Of a DNA stretch of 22,951 bases, positions 15,172 through 22,785 are shown piece after piece (position 1 is the stretch's first letter; every line of letters begins with the position of its first letter). Source of the stretch: Phenylobacterium sp. CCH9-H3 (lineage in GTDB: Bacteria > Pseudomonadota > Alphaproteobacteria > Caulobacterales > Caulobacteraceae); the NCBI RefSeq assembly GCF_001557235.1, contig NZ_LSJI01000059.1, positions 1-22,951 on the forward strand, read 5' to 3'. The position numbers and the translations under genes were made by a program. Under the pieces are notes generated by a model. The model was not told the DNA's origin, ran no database searches, and saw nothing but the letters and a program-made list of their open reading frames with translations.

Positions 15172-16047
15172 TCAAATGAGGTGGACCGTCGCGCCCTCCA
15201 TGACGTAGCGCGCGTACAGGAAATCCCGGATGCCGCGTACCTGGCCCGCCTCGAAATCGAGCACGACGACATAGGCCGGCGTGACGAGCGAGACGGCGCG
15301 TTCGTAGACCAGCATCGCGGCGCGGCCATCGATCGTCGCGGGGGCGAACGACCATTTGGCCCCGGCCGCCTCGTAGGCGCCGTAGTATTGGCCGACCTCG
15401 TCCTTGCCGCGCCTTTGGAACGGCGTGGTGACGAGGTCGAGCCTCACGTCGCTGGCGAGCATTGCGCGCACGGCGTTGAAATCGCCGACTTTGAAGCCAT
15501 CAACATAAGCCACCAGCCGCGCGCGCATCGGCTCCGATAGCATCGGCAGATCGTCGTCCGCAGGTTGGCGGGCCAATTCGCGCAGGCGGGCGCGACCGCG
15601 CTGCAGGGCCGATTTCGCGGCGGTTTCGGTCGCGCCCGTGATCGCCGATACCTCCTCTAGGGAGTGGCCGAGCACGTCCTTCAGGATCACAGCGCTGCGT
15701 TGCAGTGCGGGTAGCCGAAGGAAGGTGCGCAGGCTGGTGGTGGCGATATCGGGATCGGACTCATCCGGGGCGGCGACCATGGCCAGGTCCTCCTCCGTTC
15801 CCATAGGGGCGGTCCGCTGGCGGCGACGCAGGAGATCGACGGCGGTGTTGTAGGCGATGCGGAAGAGCCAACCCTCGGGGTTGTCGAGCGGCCCCACCGC
15901 TTCGCGCGCCATCAACGCCTTGAGCATGGCGTCCTGGACAACATCCTCGCCGTCGACCACCGAGCCGGTCATACGCGCGCAGTAGCGATGCAGCTTCGGA
16001 CGGATCGCCGACAGCATCGCTTCGAAATCGCGCGGTTGATCGGTCAT
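15172..16047 (-). CDS. ECF sigma factor with C-terminal SnoaL-like domain
   Basis: A 291-residue extracytoplasmic-function sigma factor. Region 2 spans about 10-78 (RPKLHRYCARMTGSVVDGEDVVQDAMLKAL, then NPEGWLFRIAYNTAVDLLRRR). Region 4 spans about 104-158 (LRLPALQRSAVILKDVLGHSLEEVSAITGATETAAKSALQRGRARL). Residues 175-285 form a SnoaL/NTF2-like domain (YVDGFKVGDFNAVRAMLASDVRLDL; RRGKDEVGQYY). Such fused ECFs (ECF41, ECF56 and relatives) lack a separate anti-sigma gene, and in ECF41 the extra domain modulates activity. The DGGGK motif typical of ECF41 is absent, so a related group is more likely. Start: ATG at 16047 with TAGGAA upstream, overlapping the SDR stop. Last gene of the ABM-SDR-ECF unit; spacing to the SDR gene is 11 bases. 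Confidence 0.92.
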   Translation of the reverse strand: MTDQPRDFEAMLSAIRPKLHRYCARMTGSVVDGEDVVQDAMLKALMAREAVGPLDNPEGWLFRIAYNTAVDLLRRRQRTAPMGTEEDLAMVAAPDESDPDIATTSLRTFLRLPALQRSAVILKDVLGHSLEEVSAITGATETAAKSALQRGRARLRELARQPADDDLPMLSEPMRARLVAYVDGFKVGDFNAVRAMLASDVRLDLVTTPFQRRGKDEVGQYYGAYEAAGAKWSFAPATIDGRAAMLVYERAVSLVTPAYVVVLDFEAGQVRGIRDFLYARYVMEGATVHLI

Positions 16048-16058
16048 GGGCGAGATTC

Positions 16059-16838
16059 CTACAGGTCGAGCACGAAAGGATCTGTGTCGGCCCGGAACCC
16101 GTAAGCCACGCCATTTTCGTAACTTGGGTCGTTCAGCAACTCGGCGACCTGCCGGCCGATCTGCGCCGGGTGGAGGGGCGGGCCATAGCGCTTGACCATA
16201 TAGTCGTCGACGGTGAAACCCTCTTCCCGCGCCTGGACGGCGGCGACAGCATGGCCAAGCTCGGTCCCTGCGATCGCCTGAGTGGGGACCAGGACCTGGA
16301 AGCGGATCCCAAGCGCACGATCGTCCGAGGCGGCTTGCGCCTGGTGCGCCATGTACCAAACCATCCGCTTGGCCCCGACATAGCCGCCCGACAGGCGCAG
16401 GTTGCGAGGCTCGATCGCCGGATGGCTCATCACCATCGCGGCGCCGCTCGACATGATGAGAACGCGCGAGCCCGGCCGCATCGGCGTGTTGAGCGCCGCC
16501 TGCACGCCCGCGAGCGTCGCCTTTACATCGGTGTCCCAGATCGCCGAGAAGCCCGTCCAATCTTCCTTGTCGATCGTCTTCAGAGGCAAGCGCGCACCGG
16601 CGTTGAGCACCAGCACGTCCGGGTCGATGTCGGCTACGGCGCGATGGATCAGCGTCGCGTCCGTCGCGTCGCCAGCGATAGTCCGCGCGCCGGCGTCGCG
16701 CGGCGCGCCGAGCCTTCCGGAATCGCGGGCGATCGCGGTGACATCGGCGCCACGGGTCGCCAAGGCCTTGACGATCTCCAGCCCCAGTCCGGCGCTGCCG
16801 CCGGTCACGATGGCCCGGCAATTGGCGAGATTAGTCAT
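16059..16838 (-). CDS. Short-chain dehydrogenase/reductase
   Basis: A 259-residue SDR oxidoreductase using NAD(P)H. The cofactor loop is TGGSAGLG (12-19). The NAG motif is at 79-81 (VLVLNAGA). The catalytic residues are Ser131 (IMSSGAA), Tyr153 and Lys157 (YVGAK). The substrate is unknown. I start it at the ATG at 16838, preceded by GGGAGG eight bases away, 13 bases after the ABM stop; an ATG ten codons upstream overlaps the previous gene. The close spacing to ABM and ECF genes indicates one operon. ECF sigma factors with SnoaL domains are commonly encoded beside such oxidoreductases. Confidence 0.93.
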   Translation of the reverse strand: MTNLANCRAIVTGGSAGLGLEIVKALATRGADVTAIARDSGRLGAPRDAGARTIAGDATDATLIHRAVADIDPDVLVLNAGARLPLKTIDKEDWTGFSAIWDTDVKATLAGVQAALNTPMRPGSRVLIMSSGAAMVMSHPAIEPRNLRLSGGYVGAKRMVWYMAHQAQAASDDRALGIRFQVLVPTQAIAGTELGHAVAAVQAREEGFTVDDYMVKRYGPPLHPAQIGRQVAELLNDPSYENGVAYGFRADTDPFVLDL

Positions 16839-16851
16839 GCGCTCGCCTCCC

Positions 16852-17172
16852 TCAGGCCTGACGCGCATAGGCGATGGAGCCCATGACCGAGTCGAAGCTG
16901 GCGAGCGCCACGATACGGGGGAAATAGGCCTGCATGCGTGGGTCGCTCTGCATGGCGGTGACCGCGGCGGCGTCCCGCCACTGCGAGATGATCGTGACGC
17001 GCGCGCCGTCGTGAGCCGCCACGAAGCTGGTCGAGCGCCAGCCGTCCAGCGTCGCGATGACCTCGTCGGTGTTTTGGCGCAGCAGATCGAGCAGCGCCGC
17101 CTGCTTGGCGGGATCGCAGGTCATCACGTTGACTAGGGTCGTCGCGCTCGGATCAAGGGCGATGGGGCTCAT
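16852..17172 (-). CDS. Antibiotic biosynthesis monooxygenase (ABM) domain protein
   Basis: A 106-residue ferredoxin-fold protein of the ABM superfamily: TTLVNVMTCDPAKQAALLDLLRQNTDEVIATLDGWRSTSFVAAHDGARVTIISQWRDAAAVTAMQSDPRMQAYF. The GW-S-F, then ISQW, pattern is typical. Members include cofactor-free quinone-forming monooxygenases and heme-degrading enzymes; no specific activity can be assigned. AAGGAG eight bases before the ATG supports the start at 17172, which excludes a much longer upstream reading. It is the first normal-size gene of the ABM-SDR-ECF unit and follows a short ORF by two bases. Confidence 0.88.
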   Translation of the reverse strand: MSPIALDPSATTLVNVMTCDPAKQAALLDLLRQNTDEVIATLDGWRSTSFVAAHDGARVTIISQWRDAAAVTAMQSDPRMQAYFPRIVALASFDSVMGSIAYARQA

Positions 17173-17174
17173 TT

Positions 17175-17258
17175 TTAGGTCTCCTTGGCGAGCGCCGAAA
17201 TGACCTCGCTGTCCAGGAGACGACGCGCCGGATCCAAACGGATCGGCACGGTGAACAT
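17175..17258 (-). CDS. Possible 27-residue upstream ORF of the ABM operon
   Basis: A short ORF starting MFTVPIRLDPARRLLDSE and ending AKET-TAA, two bases before the ABM start codon. It has its own ribosome site, AAGGAAGG, about nine bases upstream, and its last codons contain the ABM ribosome site AAGGAG, so translation of the two would be coupled. It may be a leader peptide, a small protein, or the start of a decayed gene. It has no runs of one amino acid, so classic attenuation is unlikely. Confidence 0.42.
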   Translation of the reverse strand: MFTVPIRLDPARRLLDSEVISALAKET

Positions 17259-17681
17259 TTTTTGAGACCTTCCTTGAAGATGCGCCCGGCGCCACCCGTT
17301 GACCGGCAGCGGCTCCACCGGGACCGCCGGAACGTCTTTTTTTGAGGCGCGGTCCCAATGTCGGCAACTGGCGCAGAGCGGCCTTCGCGCTTCTCTGCAG
17401 CTAGTGTGAGGGAAGGCTGGAGAGCGGGAGGCGGACGGCGTCGCACTCTGGAGGTGACAGTCCCTGCTTCGTCGCTTCCCTCAGCACGGTCAGGTGCGGA
17501 CCTGCAGGCGATAGTCACAGCTGGCCTGCCTGCGCCCCCGGGCATCCCGCTGCCAGACGGGTAAGCTACTGTTAAGCATCGAAAAAATCAAATTGGTCCT
17601 CTCCCCCATTTTGGGGAGGCTCGCATCGCCGACGCTTCCTAGGTTCGCCCCCGCACGTCGTGTCGAGCCTTGGGGGACCAG
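17259..17681. other. Divergent intergenic region, ABM operon / RTX gene
   Basis: This 423-bp spacer holds no convincing gene. On the minus strand, TGTCACC (17459-17453) and CGTC (17437-17434), 15 bases apart, resemble the ECF41 target promoter (TGTCACA, CGTC). A hairpin CTCCCC-N6-GGGGAG (17601-17618) lies 64 bases before the RTX gene. An A/T-rich patch (17565-17596) may hold its promoter, but no clear -35/-10 is seen. Confidence 0.4.
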
Positions 17682-19529
17682 ATGCCAGCCTATTTCGCGT
17701 CACAGAGCCTGACCCTCCCGCTGCGAGCGGGTTTTGAGGGGGCGTATGTCCACGAGGTCGGCGTCGGCGACTTCACCGGCGACGGCAAACTGGATGTGGT
17801 GCTGAGCTATTTCCTGTTCCCGCTGGAAACCCGGGGCACGTCCATCCGCCTTCTGGCGGGCAACGGCTCGGGTGGCTTCACCGACGCTACGACCCAGATT
17901 TTTGGTACAGGCGCACCGACGACTGTCCACGCCAGAGAGACGATCGTCGCCGACTTCAATCGCGATGGGCGGGCCGACATCTTCCTCGCCGACCACGGCT
18001 ATGACGCCAATCCGTTCCCCGGCGCGCAGAACAGCCTGATGCTGTCGACCGGCGCGACGGGACTGACCAACGCGACGGTGCAGCTGCCGCAGGTTCCGGA
18101 CTACACTCACTCGGCTGAGGCCGCTGACGTCGACGGGGATGGCGATCTCGATATTTTTGTCGGCAACGGCGGCGGTGGGCAGGCGCTCACCACACCGTAC
18201 TTCCTGATCAACAACGGCTCCGGTGCTTTCACGCGCAGCGACGTCGGGCTGCCCTCGGTGCTGACGACAGGCGCCAAGCCGAACCACTGGAGCGAGGCCT
18301 TTCTCGACGTGGATGGCGACGGCGACAAGGACCTCTTCCTGGGCTCCAGCCTTAACAGTCCAGCCCAACTGCTGCTGAACAACGGCCAAGGCGCCTTCAC
18401 GCTCTCAAGCGTGGCGATGCCGGCCGGCGCGGCGAACGCCGATGCGGTCGACATCCAGTCGCTGGACGTCAACGGCGACGGCCGGCCCGACCTCGTGCTG
18501 AGCTATTCGGTCTTCGGCGCGGGCGACCCGACCCGGCAGATCCAGCTGCTGATCAACAACGGGCAGAATGGTTTCACCGACGAGACCGCCAGTCGCCTCC
18601 CCGCCTCGATCCAGGGCGGCGCCTGGAGCCGTCGCATCCATCTGACGGACGTGAATGGTGATGGTCTGACCGACATGGTGCTGTCGAACGGCTCGTCGAC
18701 GCCGATCTACCTGGCCGATGGGCGCGGGTACTTCATCCAGCTTCCCAACATCCTGCCGGGCAACGCCTTCGACCAGATCACCCCGGCCGACGTGAACGGC
18801 GACGGGCGTGTGGACTTCATCACCTGGCGCGGCCTGTTCGATGGCGCCGAACAGTTGCGGATCGACCTCTCGGTGGACGCCGGGACGAGCCAAATCGGCG
18901 GCGCGTCGGCCGAGGGGCTGCTCGGGGACGCGGACAACGACACGATCAATGGCGGCGGCGGCGCGGACGTGATTTTCGGGGCGGGCGGGACGAACTATCT
19001 GCGCGGCGACGAGGGCGACGATTACATCGTCGGCGGTCGCGGGTTCGACGACATCAACGGCAACATGGGCAACGATACCTGCGTCTCCGGCGGCGGCGAC
19101 GACTGGGTGGTGGGCGGCAAGGACAACGACAGCCTCGCCGGCGGCGCGGGGCAGAACCTGGTCTACGGCAACATCGGCGCCGACACTTGCGAGGGCGGGG
19201 ACGGGAACGACATCGTCCGCGGCGGTCAGGACAATGACACTATCGCGGGTGGTGCGGGTGACGACTACGTCTCTGGGGACCGCGGCGACGACACAGTCTC
19301 GGGTGGCGCGGGTGCGGACATCTTCCACACCTTCGGCGACGCAGGGATCGACCGGGTGGTCGACTTCAATCTGGCGCAGGGCGATCGGGTCCAATTGGAT
19401 CCGGGGACACAGTACACGGTGGCTCAGGTCGGCGCGGACACGGTCATCAGCATGACCGGGGGCGGTCAAATGACCCTGGTGGGCGTGCAGATGAGCACTC
19501 TCGCGGCAGGCTGGATCTTCGGGAGCTAG
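17682..19529 (+). CDS. Secreted calcium-binding protein: FG-GAP/VCBS propeller plus RTX repeats
   Basis: A 615-residue protein. Residues 20-400 contain seven DxxGDGxxD-type calcium loops beginning at about 30, 91, 149, 209, 262, 323 and 370, spaced 47-61 apart, as in a seven-bladed integrin-like (FG-GAP/VCBS) propeller. Residues 414-547 hold RTX nonapeptide repeats (GGxGxDxux), for example GGGGADVIFGAGG and GGAGDDYVSGDRGDD. The end (548-615) is HTFGDAGIDRVVDFNLAQGDRVQLDPG... ending GWIFGS, a serralysin-like C-terminal domain typical of type I secretion substrates. There is no Sec or Tat signal. No transporter lies nearby. Cys467 and Cys503 inside the RTX repeats are unusual. I chose the ATG at 17682 with GGGGGA upstream over the TTG at 17670. 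Its function, perhaps adhesion or surface binding, is an inference. Confidence 0.9.
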   Translation: MPAYFASQSLTLPLRAGFEGAYVHEVGVGDFTGDGKLDVVLSYFLFPLETRGTSIRLLAGNGSGGFTDATTQIFGTGAPTTVHARETIVADFNRDGRADIFLADHGYDANPFPGAQNSLMLSTGATGLTNATVQLPQVPDYTHSAEAADVDGDGDLDIFVGNGGGGQALTTPYFLINNGSGAFTRSDVGLPSVLTTGAKPNHWSEAFLDVDGDGDKDLFLGSSLNSPAQLLLNNGQGAFTLSSVAMPAGAANADAVDIQSLDVNGDGRPDLVLSYSVFGAGDPTRQIQLLINNGQNGFTDETASRLPASIQGGAWSRRIHLTDVNGDGLTDMVLSNGSSTPIYLADGRGYFIQLPNILPGNAFDQITPADVNGDGRVDFITWRGLFDGAEQLRIDLSVDAGTSQIGGASAEGLLGDADNDTINGGGGADVIFGAGGTNYLRGDEGDDYIVGGRGFDDINGNMGNDTCVSGGGDDWVVGGKDNDSLAGGAGQNLVYGNIGADTCEGGDGNDIVRGGQDNDTIAGGAGDDYVSGDRGDDTVSGGAGADIFHTFGDAGIDRVVDFNLAQGDRVQLDPGTQYTVAQVGADTVISMTGGGQMTLVGVQMSTLAAGWIFGS

Positions 19530-19539
19530 TCGGCGCCGC

Positions 19540-19558
19540 AACGGCGACCGACGCCGTT
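19540..19558 (+). terminator. Hairpin after the RTX gene
   Basis: AACGGCG-accga-CGCCGTT is a perfect 7-base stem that begins 11 bases after the stop. No U-run follows, so it is only a possible terminator. The rest of 19559-19891 shows no gene. Confidence 0.4.
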
Positions 19559-19891
19559 GACCCACCCTCGAACCTGCAGCTGGGCTCCGGCCAGAACCTG
19601 CACCGTCGAGGCCTTGCACCAGACTGACGTCAGACTTTCCTCGTCACCGAACGTTTCTCATAAGGGGATCATGGCCTCAGCATCGATCCGGCAAGCGGAC
19701 TCAGGCCGCGTGCTGGCGAATGTCCGGTTCCTGGAGACATCCCAACGACTGCAACTGGCGCATCCATGCCGCTGCAGGTGATCGCGGCCGGAAATCCTGA
19801 TTGGCGCGATCTATCCGGCCCCTGGTTCGGGGCGCCGGAGGGACCGCTGTCGCGGCTGCAGCGCCCTTAGGCGGGCGTCGGTGGCGGTGCG

Positions 19892-19941
19892 GCTGGGTCC
19901 CGGGTCTGCGCGCTCTGGCGAGCGCTTCGCCCGGGATGACG
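19892..19941 (-). repeat. 50-bp dispersed palindromic repeat, copy 2 (inverted)
   Basis: The reverse complement matches copy 1 (5875-5924) at 48 of 50 positions, with the same CCCGGG outer arms and GCGCTC-gcca-GAGCGC inner hairpin. It lies 26 bases beyond the P450 stop codon, between convergent genes, where it could work as a transcription end or mRNA-stabilising hairpin. Confidence 0.85.
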
Positions 19942-19967
19942 GAGCTGGGGGGCGGTTCTGGTGGCCG

Positions 19968-21242
19968 TTAGTTCCGACTGGGGATCACCACGGGCAGGGT
20001 CTCGTAGCCCTTTACGAAGACGGAGTGGGTGCGGAGGGGCTCGCGGACCAGGCGGACTTCGGGGAAGCGTTTGAGGATCTCTTCCCAGATGATGGTGAGC
20101 TGAAGTTCGGCGAGGCGGTTGCCGACGCAGCGGTGGATGCCGAAGCCGAAGGACAGGTGGTTGCGAGGGCGCTCGCGGTCGATGTCGTAGCGGTTGGGGT
20201 TGGCGATCTGGGTCTCGTCGCGGTTGCCCGAGACGTACCACATGACCACCCGGTCGCCGGCCCTGATGGTCTTGCCGCCCATCTCGACGTCGCGAGTGGC
20301 GGTGCGGGCCATGTGGGCCAGCGGCGTCTGCCAGCGGATGGTCTCGGAGACCATGTTGGGGATCAGGGCCGGATTGGCGCGCAGGCGGTCGTACTGGTCC
20401 GGGTTCTTGTTGAGGGCGTAGATCGAGCCCGAGATGGTGTTCCGGGTGGTGTCGTTGCCGCCGATGATCAGCAGGACGACGTTGGAGTGGTAGTCGGTGG
20501 CGCTGAGGTTCCGGGTCGCCTCGGCGTGGGCCATCATGGAGACCAGGTCGAACTTGGGCGGGGCGTTCACCCGCTCGGCCCAGAGGGCGTCGAAGGCGTC
20601 GAAGCAGGCGTCGGCCTGTTCGCGCTTGTGCTGCCAGCTCTTGGCCGGGCCGAAGCCGGGGGCGTTGGTGAACATGTCCGACCAGAAGGTCAGCTCGCGG
20701 CGCTTTTCCTGCGGGTAGTCGAAGAGCGTGGCCAGGGTCATGGCCGTCAGCTCCTTGGAGACGAGGTCGACCCAATCGAACTCCTCGCCGATCGGCAGGC
20801 TGTCGAGGATCTTGCCCGCCTCGGCGCGGATGATCGGGCTCATGGCCTGGAGGTTGGCGGGCGCCACGGCCGGGCTGACCGTCTTGCGCTGCACGTCGTG
20901 GCCCGGCGGGTCCATGGCGATGAAGCTGTTGCCGCGCGGCCGCTTGTCGGCCTCGGCCTTGGCCTCCAGCGTCTGCAGGACGATGCCGTCGGCGGAGGAG
21001 AAGGCCTCGTGGTTGGTGTCCACAGCCATGATGTCCTGGTAGCGGCTGACCGACCAGAAGCCGTCGTACTCCTCGCCGCGCGGCGTCCAGTGGATGGGCG
21101 ATTCCGCCCGCAGGCGGTCGAAGATCGGCCACATGGCGTCATTGGCGAACAGGTCGGCCTGGGCCGGGTTCAGCGCCTCGATCGGCGTGGCCCACACCTC
21201 GGCGGCGGCGGCTTCACGGAACTGGGGCGATCCGTCGTCCAT
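19968..21242 (-). CDS. Cytochrome P450, CYP153 family (probable alkane terminal hydroxylase)
   Basis: A 424-residue soluble bacterial P450. The I-helix is LLIIGGNDTTRNTISG (257-272), ExxR is ETIR (300-303), and the heme loop is FGFGIHRCVGNRLAE (365-379) with Cys372 as the iron ligand. The stretches FIAMDPPGHDVQRKTVSP, EEFDWVDLVSKELT, SETIRWQTPLAHM, VVMWYVSGNRD and FVKGYETLP closely resemble CYP153A enzymes, which hydroxylate the terminal carbon of medium-chain alkanes and related aliphatics. Substrate here is inferred from the family. I start it at the ATG at 21242, preceded by GGGAGGAAA; a longer frame reaches 21374 but adds low-quality sequence over the promoter region. It is divergent from the reductase and ferredoxin genes that would supply its electrons. 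Confidence 0.95.
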   Translation of the reverse strand: MDDGSPQFREAAAAEVWATPIEALNPAQADLFANDAMWPIFDRLRAESPIHWTPRGEEYDGFWSVSRYQDIMAVDTNHEAFSSADGIVLQTLEAKAEADKRPRGNSFIAMDPPGHDVQRKTVSPAVAPANLQAMSPIIRAEAGKILDSLPIGEEFDWVDLVSKELTAMTLATLFDYPQEKRRELTFWSDMFTNAPGFGPAKSWQHKREQADACFDAFDALWAERVNAPPKFDLVSMMAHAEATRNLSATDYHSNVVLLIIGGNDTTRNTISGSIYALNKNPDQYDRLRANPALIPNMVSETIRWQTPLAHMARTATRDVEMGGKTIRAGDRVVMWYVSGNRDETQIANPNRYDIDRERPRNHLSFGFGIHRCVGNRLAELQLTIIWEEILKRFPEVRLVREPLRTHSVFVKGYETLPVVIPSRN

Positions 21243-21309
21243 GGCTTTCCTCCCGGGTGCTGACGACCCTTGGGCCCCATGGCGCCGATCCAAACGCTGT
21301 TCGGCAAGC

Positions 21310-21347
21310 CTTACCTGCCGGTCGTGGAGGGCCGCGAGAGGTAAGGA
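21310..21347. promoter_or_regulatory. Inverted repeat upstream of the P450 gene
   Basis: CCTTACCT (21310-21317) and AGGTAAGG (21340-21347) are perfect 8-base arms about two helical turns apart, 68-105 bases upstream of the P450 ATG. This is a candidate operator for a dimeric regulator; no regulator gene is adjacent. Confidence 0.4.
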
Positions 21348-21419
21348 TTTGCCCTCCGTAGGGTCACACGGCAAAGAGGGGACCGCCGGGCGAACAACCG
21401 CGACCGGCCGCCATTGAAG

Positions 21420-21434
21420 TTGACGCAGGCGTCA
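21420..21434 (+). promoter_or_regulatory. Palindrome upstream of the ferredoxin reductase gene
   Basis: TGACGC-AG-GCGTCA (21421-21434) is a perfect inverted repeat. With the preceding T it forms TTGACG (21420-21425), a good -35 match, so a regulator bound here could block or recruit polymerase. No clear -10 follows before the ATG at 21455. Confidence 0.4.
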
Positions 21435-21454
21435 CTTTTGTGCATCGGAGACCC

Positions 21455-22702
21455 ATGAGCAACGCTTCGGCCAACGTTGTGATCGTCGGCGCGGGCCACG
21501 CAGGTGGCACGGCGGCGGCGTTGCTGCGCCAGTACGGCCACGAGGGGCCGATCACCCTGGTCGGCTCGGAGCGGATCGCGCCCTACCAGCGGCCCCCGCT
21601 CAGCAAGGCCTGGCTGAAGGGCGAGGCCGACGCCGACTCCCTGGCCCTGAAGCCGCTGGAGTTCTACGCCGAGAACAACATCGACTTCCGTCCGGGCGTC
21701 ACGGCGGTCAGCCTGAACCGGGGCGCCAAGACCGTGGCGCTGTCGGACGGTTCGACCCTGGACTACGACATCCTGATCCTGGCGACCGGCGCGCGGGCCA
21801 TCGCCCTGCCCATCGAGGGCGCGGACCTGGCCGGCATCCTCTTCCTGCGCACCGCGGCCGACGCCGAGGCGCTGAAGGCGCAGGTGGGGCCGGGCAAGAA
21901 GCTGGCGGTGGTGGGCGGCGGCTACATCGGCCTGGAGGTCGCCGCCTCGGGCCGGGCCCTGGGCGCCGAGGTGGTGGTGCTGGAGCGCGAGGCGCGCATC
22001 CTGGCGCGAGTGGCCTGCCCCGAGCTGTCGACGTTCTTCACCGGCTATCACGAAAAGCACGGCGTCAAGTTCGAGCTGGGCTGCAGCGTCACCGCCTTCG
22101 AGGGCCGGGACGGCCACGTCACCGGCGTGAAGCTGGCCGACGGGCGGGTGATCGCCTGCGACGCGGTGGTGGTGGGCGTGGGCGCGCACCCCAACGACGA
22201 GCTGGCCAAGGACGCGGGCCTGGACTGCGCCCGGGGCGTGGTGGTGGACCTGGACGCGCGCAGCGTCAGCGACGACAGCATCTTCGCCATCGGCGACGTG
22301 GCCCACCGGCCGATGCCGATCTACGACCGCATGTTCCGGATGGAGAGCGTGCCCAACGCCCTGGAGCAGGCCAAGCAGGCCGCCAGCGCCATCATGGGCC
22401 GGCCGCGCCCGCCGGGGGAGTGCCCGTGGCAGTGGTCGGACCAGTTCGACCTGAAGCTCCAGATCGCCGGCTACGCCTTCGACGTGGACGAGGTGCTGGT
22501 CCGCGGCGACCCGGCGAGCGGCAAGTTCGCCGTCTTCCACCTGAAGGGGGACCAGGTCCAGTCGGTGGAGGCGATCAACTCGCCGCCCGAATTCATGATG
22601 GGCAAGATGCTCATCCTGAACCGCAAGCCCGTGAACAAGGCGAAGCTTGCGGACCCGTCCGTTTCCATGAAAGAGGTCGCCGCCGAGAGCGCGCCTTCAT
22701 GA
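21455..22702 (+). CDS. NADH-dependent ferredoxin reductase (P450 partner)
   Basis: A 415-residue FAD/NAD(P)-binding oxidoreductase of the putidaredoxin-reductase type. The FAD fold is NVVIVGAGHAGGTAA (7-21), the NAD fold KLAVVGGGYIGLEVA (149-163), and the second FAD motif IFAIGDVAHR (276-285). The region PYQRPPLSKAWLKGE (43-57) and ESVPNALEQAKQAASAIMG (297-315) are typical for this group. It takes electrons from NADH and passes them to the ferredoxin encoded downstream, for the divergent CYP153. The ATG at 21455 has GGAG five bases upstream. Its stop overlaps the start of a 28-codon ORF (ATGA). Confidence 0.94.
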   Translation: MSNASANVVIVGAGHAGGTAAALLRQYGHEGPITLVGSERIAPYQRPPLSKAWLKGEADADSLALKPLEFYAENNIDFRPGVTAVSLNRGAKTVALSDGSTLDYDILILATGARAIALPIEGADLAGILFLRTAADAEALKAQVGPGKKLAVVGGGYIGLEVAASGRALGAEVVVLEREARILARVACPELSTFFTGYHEKHGVKFELGCSVTAFEGRDGHVTGVKLADGRVIACDAVVVGVGAHPNDELAKDAGLDCARGVVVDLDARSVSDDSIFAIGDVAHRPMPIYDRMFRMESVPNALEQAKQAASAIMGRPRPPGECPWQWSDQFDLKLQIAGYAFDVDEVLVRGDPASGKFAVFHLKGDQVQSVEAINSPPEFMMGKMLILNRKPVNKAKLADPSVSMKEVAAESAPS

Positions 22703-22785
22703 CCCGGTCGATCCAATACAGCGCAATGCGCTCGATTTTCAACAAGAAGCCCTTCCCGCAGCGGGAACGGGCCGGCGATCAGTGA
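22699..22785 (+). CDS. Possible 28-residue small protein between reductase and ferredoxin
   Basis: The ORF starts on an ATG that overlaps the reductase stop (ATGA), reads MTRSIQYSAMRSIFNKKPF and ends with TGA nine bases before the ferredoxin ATG. It therefore fills the whole spacer. It is basic, with no membrane segment or Cys. The ferredoxin ribosome site (GTGAGGGG) overlaps its stop, which suggests that it keeps ribosomes moving from reductase to ferredoxin. It may be a real small protein or just a coupling ORF; no family is recognised. Confidence 0.4.
   Translation: MTRSIQYSAMRSIFNKKPFPQRERAGDQ

Noticed and set aside
15172..16821. A single 549-codon frame fusing sequence over the SDR gene to the ECF sigma factor.
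   Set aside because: The first half is the SDR gene read in the wrong frame; the sigma factor has its own ATG at 16047 and ribosome site.
17303..17343. A GC hairpin followed by seven T on the plus strand, like an intrinsic terminator.
   Set aside because: No plus-strand gene lies upstream and the T-run starts seven bases after the stem; it could stop antisense transcripts but there is nothing to support that.
19557..19781. A 74-codon plus-strand frame after the RTX gene.
   Set aside because: No ribosome site, no known motif and composition unlike the neighbouring genes.
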